From an uncultured Clostridia bacterium (GTDB lineage: Bacteria > Bacillota > Clostridia > Saccharofermentanales > Saccharofermentanaceae), in the NCBI GenBank assembly GCA_947303255.1, contig CAMYXL010000020.1:1-44295 (forward strand): a stretch of 44,295 bases of DNA, written 5' to 3'. Made by a program: the position numbers and the translations under genes. Position 1 is the stretch's first letter; the number at the start of each line of letters is the position of its first letter. The notes below the pieces were generated by a model that was not told the origin of the DNA, did no database searches, and saw nothing but the letters and a program-made list of their open reading frames with translations. Positions 19,412-25,725 of this stretch are shown one piece after another.

Positions 19412-19805
19412 CACTGTAGATATAGAGAGAATCATGGAAGAGATCCGCGATGAGATCGTTAGGACCGGAAAAGACAAGCAGCCTTTGTCCTTTACCGACG
19501 TCGAGTCCACCAAGCGTAACGGTGACCTGGACGAAGCGATCGATTATATCTCTTACAACTACGAAGTGCAGCCATATGCTCCGCTTCCGGGAAACAAGAT
19601 AGCCGTATTCTTCAAAAAGGTTATCCGTAAGATCACGGGATTTTTCATCCTTCCTGTAGTAAGACAGCAGAACACTTTGAACTATTATTTCTACAGAGTT
19701 TCTGAGACTATCGGTGAAGTTAAGAGCGACAATGAAGAACTTAAGAAGAGAGCAGATAATCTCGAAAAGAGGATAAAGGCTCTCGAAGAGAAGCAGGGTA
19801 AATGA
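19404..19805 (+). CDS. Small amphipathic-helix/coiled-coil protein of the glycan operon
   Basis: A 133-residue protein with no enzyme domain. It begins with an acidic helix containing I-M-E-E-I-R-D-E-I. Residues about 72-93 carry K-V-I-R-K-I-T-G-F-F-I-L-P-V-V and Q-Q-N, which align residue for residue with the methyltransferase at 17036. A Lys/Glu coiled coil runs to the end (L-E-K-R-I-K-A-L-E-E-K). Its start overlaps the upstream glycosyltransferase gene by 8 bases, with ACGGAGG as ribosome site, so it is clearly expressed as part of the operon. I do not recognise a named family. A membrane-associated scaffold or chain-length partner for the glycan enzymes is inferred from the shared module. 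Confidence 0.75.
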   Translation: MDNTVDIERIMEEIRDEIVRTGKDKQPLSFTDVESTKRNGDLDEAIDYISYNYEVQPYAPLPGNKIAVFFKKVIRKITGFFILPVVRQQNTLNYYFYRVSETIGEVKSDNEELKKRADNLEKRIKALEEKQGK

Positions 19806-19806
19806 T

Positions 19807-20181
19807 ATGGACGCAAGGAAAGTTTTAAACGACAGATACGAAGCGTCCAAAAGTGACCTTCCTGATATCAAGATCGAACCTTTCGATTCCGTTCCGGTAT
19901 CATTCCAGAACGAGGGAACGACGGGCTCACTTAAGCACTGCGTAAATCACATCAGAAAGAATCGCGGGATCTCTTATAACTGCCTTGATAAGAAGGGCAG
20001 GATCGTAAGAAAGTTCCTGGCTTTCTGGATCGATCCGATGGTAGGTCAGCAGAATAATATCGACGATAAATTCACGGTTGCTTTGCTGGAACTTTTCAAG
20101 CTCTACAAAGAACGTGAAGCACTTTATAACAGGATCAATGCTCTCGAAGCTAAGATCTGCAAACTGGAGTCCGAAGCATGA
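19807..20181 (+). CDS. Second small amphipathic-helix/coiled-coil protein of the glycan operon
   Basis: A 124-residue protein with the same layout as its neighbour: a variable N-terminal half, then R-I-V-R-K-F-L-A-F-W-I-D-P-M-V and Q-Q-N at residues about 65-86, then a coiled coil with L-Y-N-R-I-N-A-L-E-A-K-I-C-K-L-E. It begins one base after the previous stop and overlaps the next glycosyltransferase gene by 4 bases. It has no catalytic motif. The N-terminal half is not obviously like that of the 19404 product, so only the membrane/coil part is conserved. Function unknown; a scaffold role is inferred from context. Confidence 0.73.
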   Translation: MDARKVLNDRYEASKSDLPDIKIEPFDSVPVSFQNEGTTGSLKHCVNHIRKNRGISYNCLDKKGRIVRKFLAFWIDPMVGQQNNIDDKFTVALLELFKLYKEREALYNRINALEAKICKLESEA

Positions 20182-21260
20182 AGATATATCAGGTACTGAC
20201 AACTTTATCCTTCGGTGATGCAGTTAGTAACGATGCACTCGCCATCATGGATCTTCTCAATAAGAACGGCTATAAGATGAACACTTATGCCGAGCACATC
20301 GACACGCGCCTTACAAGCATTAACGGCGTCAAGGAGATCAATGCTCTTCCTAAGTTAAACGATGATGACATCATGATCTATCATCTTTCTACCGGAACGG
20401 ATCTTAACAGGAAGATCAAGTCCATGGGCGGCAGAAAGCTTCTTATCTATCACAATATCACTCCGCCGAAATTCTTCGCGAAGTACTCAGGTCTTTCCGC
20501 TAGGCTCTGCTCCAAGGGAAGAGGCGAAGTTCAAAGCTTAAGTGATACTTTCGAAGGTGTATTATGTGTATCCGACTACAACAGAAAGGATCTTCAGGAA
20601 CTGGGTTATACCTGCCCGATGGCAATAAGACCGATCCTCATTCCTTTCGAAGATTATAAGAAGACTCCTGATGAGGAGATCATCAATAAGTATAACGACG
20701 GGATCAAGAATGTTGTATTCGTAAGCCGTATCGCACCTAACAAGAAGCAGGAAGATCTGCTTTCCATGATGAGTGCATACAAAAAAATGTACGGCGACGG
20801 CATAAGGCTTTTTATCGTAGGCAATCCGAAAGGTCTCGAAAACTACGACAAGCGTCTCAAGGAATATGCAAAACTTCTGGAACTCGACAACGTTGTCTTC
20901 ACGGGTCAGGTATCCTTTGCATCTATCCTCGCTTACTATAAGATCGCTGATGCTTTCGTATGCATGAGCGAACATGAAGGCTTCGGCGTTCCTCTTATCG
21001 AAGCAATGTACTTCGGTGATCCTATCCTGGCAGCCGCTAATGCTGCGGTTCCTGATACCCTCGGAGGAAGCGGTATCCTTACGACTAATGACGATCCTAA
21101 AAAGTCGGCATTTCTTCTTCATGAACTCCTTTACGACGAGGAGCTCCGCGCTTCCGTAATAGAAGGACAGAACAAGCGTCTTGAAGATTTTTCTTATGAG
21201 AAAGTATCCGCATTGTTCCTGGAAGAACTCGAGAAATTTATCAGAGGTGAAGCAGTATGA
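20178..21260 (+). CDS. GT4-family glycosyltransferase
   Basis: A 360-residue GT-B protein. The N-terminal domain is shorter and different from the 18221/21257 pair (S-F-G-D-A-V-S-N-D-A-L, and I-Y-H-L-S-T-G in the middle). The C-terminal domain has V-S-R-I-A-P-N-K-K-Q, F-T-G-Q-V and the E-x7-E motif in E-H-E-G-F-G-V-P-L-I-E-A-M, all typical of GT4. It overlaps the upstream small gene and the downstream glycosyltransferase by 4 bases each, so it is translationally coupled. Sequence of this type is common among mannosyl- and rhamnosyltransferases of polysaccharide operons; the donor is not determined. Confidence 0.88.
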   Translation: MKIYQVLTTLSFGDAVSNDALAIMDLLNKNGYKMNTYAEHIDTRLTSINGVKEINALPKLNDDDIMIYHLSTGTDLNRKIKSMGGRKLLIYHNITPPKFFAKYSGLSARLCSKGRGEVQSLSDTFEGVLCVSDYNRKDLQELGYTCPMAIRPILIPFEDYKKTPDEEIINKYNDGIKNVVFVSRIAPNKKQEDLLSMMSAYKKMYGDGIRLFIVGNPKGLENYDKRLKEYAKLLELDNVVFTGQVSFASILAYYKIADAFVCMSEHEGFGVPLIEAMYFGDPILAAANAAVPDTLGGSGILTTNDDPKKSAFLLHELLYDEELRASVIEGQNKRLEDFSYEKVSALFLEELEKFIRGEAV

Positions 21261-22447
21261 AGATCTGTTTTGTAGTGCAAAGATACGGCGATGAAGTTAA
21301 CGGCGGTGCAGAAGTACACGCCAAGCAGCTTGCCGAGCACGTAAACGATCTTACAGATCACGAAGTTGAAGTTGCTACGACTAAAGCGATCGATTACGTC
21401 ACCTGGAAAAACGAATACGAAAAAGACGAGGAGATCATAAACGGCATCAAGGTCCACCGTTTTCCTGTAGCTAACGAGAGAAACACTGAAGTATTCAACA
21501 AGTACTCTTCAAAGATGGCAGCCGGTGAGCATACCATCGAAGAATACGAGGAATGGATGCGCCTTCAGGGTCCTGAAACTCCTGCTCTTATCGAGTGGCT
21601 TCGTAACAACAGAGACAACTATGACTGCTTCGTCTTCATGACATATCTTTACTACACGACATATTTCGGCCTTAAGGAGATTGGCAAGAAAGCGGTCCTT
21701 ATTCCGACAGCTCACGACGAGTGGACAGTCCATCTTCCTTTGTTCGAAAAAATGTTTACTCTTCCGGGCGCTTTCTTCTATAACACTACAGAAGAGAAGG
21801 AACTCGTAAATACATATTTCTCAACAGGTAATATTCTCGATAACAAGGGAATCGGAGGCGTAGGTGTTGAGGTTCCTTCAAATGTTGACGGTGATGCGTT
21901 CCGCAAGAAGTTCAACATCGATGGCGACTTTATGGTCTATATCGGACGTATCGACGAGAACAAGAACTGCCCGGAACTTTTCAAGTACTTCAGGGAGTAT
22001 AAGAACCGTCATCCGGAATCTGATCTGAAACTTGCCCTCGCAGGCAAAGAGATCGTCAAGATCCCTGATGCACCTGACATCATTAAGCTCGGATTTGTAT
22101 CTGAAGAAGATAAGTTCAATTCCATAGCAGCATCGAGATTCCTGATACTGCCTTCACAGTTCGAGAGTCTTTCCATCGTCGTTCTCGAAGCAATGAAGCT
22201 CAGCCGTCCTGTCCTCGTTAACGGCAGATGCGACGTTCTTGAAGCTCACTGCCTGAAGAGTAACGCAGGTCTTTACTATACCGACTATCTGGAATTCGAA
22301 GGATGTATCGATTATCTTTTGAGCCACAAAGCCGAGTGCGAGATCATGGGTCAAAACGGCATTGAATACGTTAATAACAACTATACCTGGGAAGGCATCG
22401 TTCAAAGACTTGATGTCATCATGCGTGACGTTGCTCTCAAAGCCTGA
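21257..22447 (+). CDS. GT4-family glycosyltransferase, last gene of the glycan operon
   Basis: A 396-residue GT-B enzyme and paralogue of the 18221 product. The N-terminus has V-V-Q-R-Y-G-D-E-V-N-G-G-A-E. The C-terminal domain has Y-I-G-R-I-D-E-N-K-N and F-E-S-L-S-I-V-V-L-E-A-M, the GT4 E-x7-E region. Start ATG overlaps the upstream stop by 4 bases. The operon ends here, since the next 228 bases hold no gene and composition shifts sharply to AT-rich. Donor and linkage unknown; probably builds the same polymer as the other three GT4 enzymes. Confidence 0.87.
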   Translation: MKICFVVQRYGDEVNGGAEVHAKQLAEHVNDLTDHEVEVATTKAIDYVTWKNEYEKDEEIINGIKVHRFPVANERNTEVFNKYSSKMAAGEHTIEEYEEWMRLQGPETPALIEWLRNNRDNYDCFVFMTYLYYTTYFGLKEIGKKAVLIPTAHDEWTVHLPLFEKMFTLPGAFFYNTTEEKELVNTYFSTGNILDNKGIGGVGVEVPSNVDGDAFRKKFNIDGDFMVYIGRIDENKNCPELFKYFREYKNRHPESDLKLALAGKEIVKIPDAPDIIKLGFVSEEDKFNSIAASRFLILPSQFESLSIVVLEAMKLSRPVLVNGRCDVLEAHCLKSNAGLYYTDYLEFEGCIDYLLSHKAECEIMGQNGIEYVNNNYTWEGIVQRLDVIMRDVALKA

Positions 22448-22457
22448 TTTGTAGATT

Positions 22458-22584
22458 ACTGTGCCCAAAAATCGATTTCTTCTGTGACAAAATGTAATAT
22501 TATTATGCAAAGTGGTACAGGCCGTGACAAAATGCGTTCATTTGTATTTTTGGTCACAGAAAAAAGGCCGTTTTTGTCACAGAA
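22458..22584. repeat. Cluster of TCTGTGACAAAA-type repeats in both orientations
   Basis: Forward copies lie at 22481-22494 and 22521-22534, and inverted copies at 22547-22560 and 22571-22584; a weaker forward copy lies at 22458-22471. The outer arms 22481-22492 and 22572-22583 are a perfect 12-bp inverted repeat. The array could be an operator cluster, a bidirectional terminator-like structure ending the glycan operon, or a remnant of a mobile element. There is no T-tract immediately after the outer arm. Confidence 0.7.
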
Positions 22585-22654
22585 TTAAGAAAACGGGCTG
22601 TGTCTTCGTATCGTTTGTCGTTTTTTTGTATTATTTGTATGTAGATTTCTACTT

Positions 22655-22671
22655 TCAAGATGATATCTTGA
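22655..22671. promoter_or_regulatory. Perfect palindrome just before the nuclease-like gene
   Basis: TCAAGAT-GAT-ATCTTGA is a perfect 7-bp inverted repeat ending four bases before the ATG at 22676, where a ribosome binding site would be expected. None is visible. It may be an operator or an mRNA hairpin limiting translation. Confidence 0.5.
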
Positions 22672-22675
22672 GAAT

Positions 22676-23428
22676 ATGAGAACCAAGGAAATCATATCAA
22701 TTCAACTATCAAGACTATTATGGCTTTCTGAATCATTTCCTCGAGTATATGTTAGAAGGAATGAAGTTTATGTTTGCACCACACCTTCTAATGCTAAGTC
22801 GAGTGCTAGAAGAAGGCGTCATTATTCGTTGTATTCTGATAATGGAAAGAAAGCCATAAAGGTTATGGAAGAAATAGCCTATTACAACAAAAGAATCAGT
22901 TTCTTGAGTTCATTGTGGCTAAGGGACTATTCTGGGAAAATACCTAAGGCTTTCGAACACAAAATTAAGATAAAAAGTCCTGTTGGCTTAGATAATGATT
23001 TTTTCCGCCAGGCAGAGTCGAGTTCTAATTCTATGGCATATAAGAATACCTACACCTCTATGGGGATCAACTTTCGGTCGAAGAATGAACTGATTGTAGC
23101 AGAATTACTCAATGATATGGGGCTTAGGTTTAAATATGAACCAAAGATTGTCTTTGGTTCCAATACTGAAATGTATCCGGATTTCTTAATAAACATTGTT
23201 GAGGCAGACAGATGTTTCTTTTTTGAAATGCAGGGGATGATGAATGATATAAATTATGCCATTAAAGCAGCGCACAAAGAGAGTTTGTACATATCCCATG
23301 GCTTTCGTGATGGCAAGGATATTCTTTTTTTCAAGGCCGGGAATGACAGCATAGACTTTGATGTTTTGAGAACCCTGATCGAAGCGGTCGTTGAAGCCAA
23401 TATCAAGGAAGCATTTGGTCTTCCCTGA
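22676..23428 (+). CDS. PD-(D/E)XK nuclease-like protein
   Basis: A 250-residue protein of unknown specific function. Residues E138 (in S-K-N-E-L-I), D169 (in M-Y-P-D-F) and E184-x-Q186 (in F-E-M-Q-G) are spaced like the E...PD...ExK/Q active site of PD-(D/E)XK phosphodiesterases, with the K replaced by Q as in several families. The N-terminal third is basic (S-A-R-R-R-R-H-Y), suggesting nucleic acid contact. The gene is notably more AT-rich than its neighbours, lacks a clear ribosome binding site, is isolated, and its last 26 bases overlap the convergent HAD gene. These are signs of acquired accessory DNA. It could be a restriction- or repair-type endonuclease, or a housekeeping gene of unknown role. 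Confidence 0.75.
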   Translation: MRTKEIISIQLSRLLWLSESFPRVYVRRNEVYVCTTPSNAKSSARRRRHYSLYSDNGKKAIKVMEEIAYYNKRISFLSSLWLRDYSGKIPKAFEHKIKIKSPVGLDNDFFRQAESSSNSMAYKNTYTSMGINFRSKNELIVAELLNDMGLRFKYEPKIVFGSNTEMYPDFLINIVEADRCFFFEMQGMMNDINYAIKAAHKESLYISHGFRDGKDILFFKAGNDSIDFDVLRTLIEAVVEANIKEAFGLP

Positions 23429-24242
23429 CCATCGGCAGCACGTACTCGCGCATTGCCTTTGCAAATCCGTCCTCATCACAGTTTGACGTAACGTAATCAC
23501 AGCAGGCCTTAATATCCTCGCGACTGTTGCCCATGGCGATCGAATGAGCCGCCATCTGAAGCATCGGCAGGTCGTTTTCATTATCACCAATGGCAAAAGT
23601 GTTCTCTCTCGGAATGCCCAGACGGTCTGCGAGCATCATAAGTCCGTTACCCTTGGTGGAACCCACTTTCATAACATCCAGGAAATTTCCGGTGGAAGCA
23701 GCTGTCTCTAAATCTGGCCTGCTCCTTAAAAGCTTCGTGGTCTCCTCGTCGGCGCCCACGACAAGTATCTTGTTGAATACAGGGAAATCTACTTTATCCA
23801 AAGTCTCGTAATCAAAATCATAGAGTTTGGCTTTTTCTTCTTCCGGGACGTCCTTATTGTAGTTCTCGAAAAAGGCTCTTCTGCCGCTATCCGGAGCAAA
23901 ATAAACACCGCTAGGGGAGTAACCTGCAAAATCCACTTTTCTATCCAGGAGGATCTTAAACAATTCCTTTAGGATCTTTTCATCCATGTTGTTTGAATAT
24001 ACTTCGCTATGGGAAAACGGATCATAAAGGGCGGCGCCGTTACTTGTTATCAGAGGCACATCGATATCAAGTTCACGGACATATTTGCCTACGAGGTAAA
24101 AAGTCCTTCCTGTCGCCAGGGTGAAGGCTACGCCTGCTTCCCTCAATTCACGGATCGCTTTTCTGTTCTCCTCCGAAACTTCCGTTCCTGTTACGAGAAG
24201 AGTGTAGTCCATGTCAGAAGCGACAAGATAACGGTAATTCAT
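23403..24242 (-). CDS. HAD-superfamily Cof-type sugar phosphatase
   Basis: Type IIB HAD hydrolase of 279 residues from the ATG at 24242. GAGG lies five bases upstream; a GTG at 24248 is possible. Motif I is S-D-M-D-Y-T with nucleophile D10 and acid D12. Motif II contains L-A-T-G-R. The K-G-N-G and G-D-N-E-N-D segments are motifs III and IV. Proteins of this group dephosphorylate sugar phosphates or other small metabolites in the cytoplasm; substrate cannot be assigned. It is the only gene on the minus strand, divergent from the guanylyltransferase gene (95 bases) and convergent with the nuclease-like gene. Confidence 0.9.
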   Translation of the reverse strand: MNYRYLVASDMDYTLLVTGTEVSEENRKAIRELREAGVAFTLATGRTFYLVGKYVRELDIDVPLITSNGAALYDPFSHSEVYSNNMDEKILKELFKILLDRKVDFAGYSPSGVYFAPDSGRRAFFENYNKDVPEEEKAKLYDFDYETLDKVDFPVFNKILVVGADEETTKLLRSRPDLETAASTGNFLDVMKVGSTKGNGLMMLADRLGIPRENTFAIGDNENDLPMLQMAAHSIAMGNSREDIKACCDYVTSNCDEDGFAKAMREYVLPMVREDQMLP

Positions 24243-24256
24243 AAACACCTCATTTG

Positions 24257-24287
24257 TTGAACTTTTATTCCTTCAATAGGGTATAAT
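24257..24287 (+). promoter_or_regulatory. Promoter of the guanylyltransferase gene
   Basis: TTGAAC (24257-24262) and a perfect TATAAT (24282-24287) are separated by 19 bp, in the divergent region 50 bases before the ATG at 24338. The spacing is a little long but the -10 is consensus. Confidence 0.55.
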
Positions 24288-24337
24288 AACAAACAAGCGC
24301 TTTGCAATAGCGTGAACTACATTTAACGAGGCGACAA

Positions 24338-25420
24338 ATGAAAAGAACAGCAGTCATAATGGCAGGCGGCGGCGGAACAAGATTCTGGCCTGTATCAAGA
24401 ATGTCAACACCTAAGCAGCTTGTAAAGCTTACAGGCTCAGACGTAATGATCAATGAGACCATCAAGCACTACGAGAAGTCCATCGGAAGAGAGAACACCT
24501 TCATCGTAACCAACGAGAAGCAGGCTGAACTCATGGATAAGGTATTATTCCCTGAGGTAGACAGATCTCATATCCTCATCGAACCTGTTCAGCGCAATAC
24601 GGCTCCTTGCATCATTTATGCGGCTATGACATTGAAAAAACTCTATGGAGATGCTCTTATGGCAGTTCTTCCGGCTGATCACCATATCGCAGATATCAAA
24701 GAATACGAGAGAGTCCTCGATTTGGCATTTGACACTGCAGAGAAGACAAACCGTATAGTAACTATCGGTATCTGGCCTACATTCCCGTCAACGGGATACG
24801 GCTATATCCGTTTTTCCACGAATCCGGTCGAGCCGGGAAGTGAAGTTTATCACCTTCGCCGTTTTGTCGAGAAGCCTCGCGAATCCGTAGCTAAGGAGTA
24901 TATCAGTTCCGGTAAGTACCTCTGGAACTCCGGAATGTTCATCTGGAAGGCATCCGTTATCCTTGATGCATTTAAGACTTACCTTCCTGATACATATGAG
25001 AAGATGGAGGCCATCTTCGATACCTTAAGAACTCCTTCAGAGAAGGAAGCCATCGAGAAGGTATACCCTGAACTCGAGAAGATCTCCATCGACTACGGCA
25101 TCATGGAAAAGGCATCCGAAGTTTACTGCATTCCTGCAGAGTTCGGCTGGAACGACGTCGGTGCCTGGGATACTCTTGATGCGGTTCTTCCTAAGGACGA
25201 CAACGAAAACGTTGTGGTAGGCTCATTTGAGGGTATTGATACCGAGAATACGGTTATATTCAACAAGTCTAATGATAAGATCATTACTACTATAGGTGTT
25301 AAGGACCTTGTCATAGTACAGACTGAAGATTCCATCCTGGTATGCTCCAAGGAACAGGCTCAGGATGTTAAGCTTATGGTCGACCGCCTTAAGGAAAAGG
25401 GCAGAGAAGACCTGTTATAA
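24338..25420 (+). CDS. manC: Mannose-1-phosphate guanylyltransferase
   Basis: Makes GDP-D-mannose from mannose-1-phosphate and GTP, the precursor for Gmd. The 360-residue nucleotidyltransferase has the signature G-G-G-G-T-R-F-W-P-x-S-R with P-K-Q downstream (residues about 9-27), P-V-Q-R-N-T-A-P, L-P-A-D-H-x-I, F-V-E-K-P, and W-N-S-G-M-F with E-F-G-W-N-D-V-G-x-W-D. It lacks the phosphomannose isomerase half found in bifunctional proteins. It is transcribed from its own promoter and closed by a strong terminator, away from the glycan operon but in the same neighbourhood. The symbol is given by function; CpsB/ManC naming varies. Confidence 0.93.
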   Translation: MKRTAVIMAGGGGTRFWPVSRMSTPKQLVKLTGSDVMINETIKHYEKSIGRENTFIVTNEKQAELMDKVLFPEVDRSHILIEPVQRNTAPCIIYAAMTLKKLYGDALMAVLPADHHIADIKEYERVLDLAFDTAEKTNRIVTIGIWPTFPSTGYGYIRFSTNPVEPGSEVYHLRRFVEKPRESVAKEYISSGKYLWNSGMFIWKASVILDAFKTYLPDTYEKMEAIFDTLRTPSEKEAIEKVYPELEKISIDYGIMEKASEVYCIPAEFGWNDVGAWDTLDAVLPKDDNENVVVGSFEGIDTENTVIFNKSNDKIITTIGVKDLVIVQTEDSILVCSKEQAQDVKLMVDRLKEKGREDLL

Positions 25421-25438
25421 GTATAAAGGACATATTAA

Positions 25439-25466
25439 AACCGCCTTTTATAAGGCGGTTTTTTTA
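25439..25466 (+). terminator. Rho-independent terminator after manC
   Basis: A perfect 9-bp stem AACCGCCTT / AAGGCGGTT with a TTAT loop is followed by a run of T residues, 18 bases after the manC stop. Confidence 0.93.
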
Positions 25467-25470
25467 TGTG

Positions 25471-25534
25471 ATTACAAAAATGTAATCTATAGGCACTCTT
25501 TTGTAAGCAAACCCGATGGAACGGGACCTTACAA
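25471..25534 (+). other. Two hairpins in the spacer before the first importer operon
   Basis: ATTACA-AAAA-TGTAAT (25471-25486) is a simple inverted repeat. TTGTAAG (25501-25507) pairs with CTTACAA (25528-25534) and encloses CCCG (25512-25515) pairing with CGGG (25522-25525) across an ATGGAA loop. No coding potential is seen in 25421-25725. The second hairpin could be an operator, a processed RNA or a short ncRNA; I do not recognise it. Confidence 0.5.
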
Positions 25535-25595
25535 TAGTCCATAATCTCACTTGTAAAAGACATAAGGAAATCTGAATCATGTCTTAAAGCTATCT

Positions 25596-25626
25596 TTAAC
25601 AATTCTTAATAAGTGATCCATATAAT
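25596..25626 (+). promoter_or_regulatory. Promoter of the first importer operon
   Basis: TATAAT at 25621-25626 is a consensus -10; TTAACA at 25596-25601 is a fair -35 with a 19-bp spacer. It would give a leader of about 90 bases containing the structure at 25631-25688. Confidence 0.5.
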
Positions 25627-25630
25627 TAAC

Positions 25631-25688
25631 GTGGAGTCAGGGCAGAGCAGATGCCGCACCGGCTCAAAGGTGCGGCGGAACCCCCCAC
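25631..25688 (+). ncRNA. Structured GC-rich 5' leader, riboswitch-like, unidentified
   Basis: GTGG (25631-25634) can pair with CCAC (25685-25688), enclosing a strong 8-bp hairpin GCCGCACC / GGTGCGGC with a GGCTCAAA loop. G-rich and C-rich unpaired segments (AGGGC and AACCCCC) flank it. This compact GC-rich block sits in AT-rich surroundings between a -10 element and the ribosome binding site AAGGAG (25709-25714). It does not match any riboswitch consensus I can recall, so it is called only as a structured leader. Confidence 0.4.
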
Positions 25689-25725
25689 ACAAAAGAAATT
25701 ATATGATCAAGGAGAAAACTAAAAA

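Noticed and set aside
25631..25688. Assignment of the leader to a named riboswitch (c-di-GMP, ZTP, c-di-AMP)
   Set aside because: The conserved core bases of those classes as I recall them are not present; a covariance search is needed.
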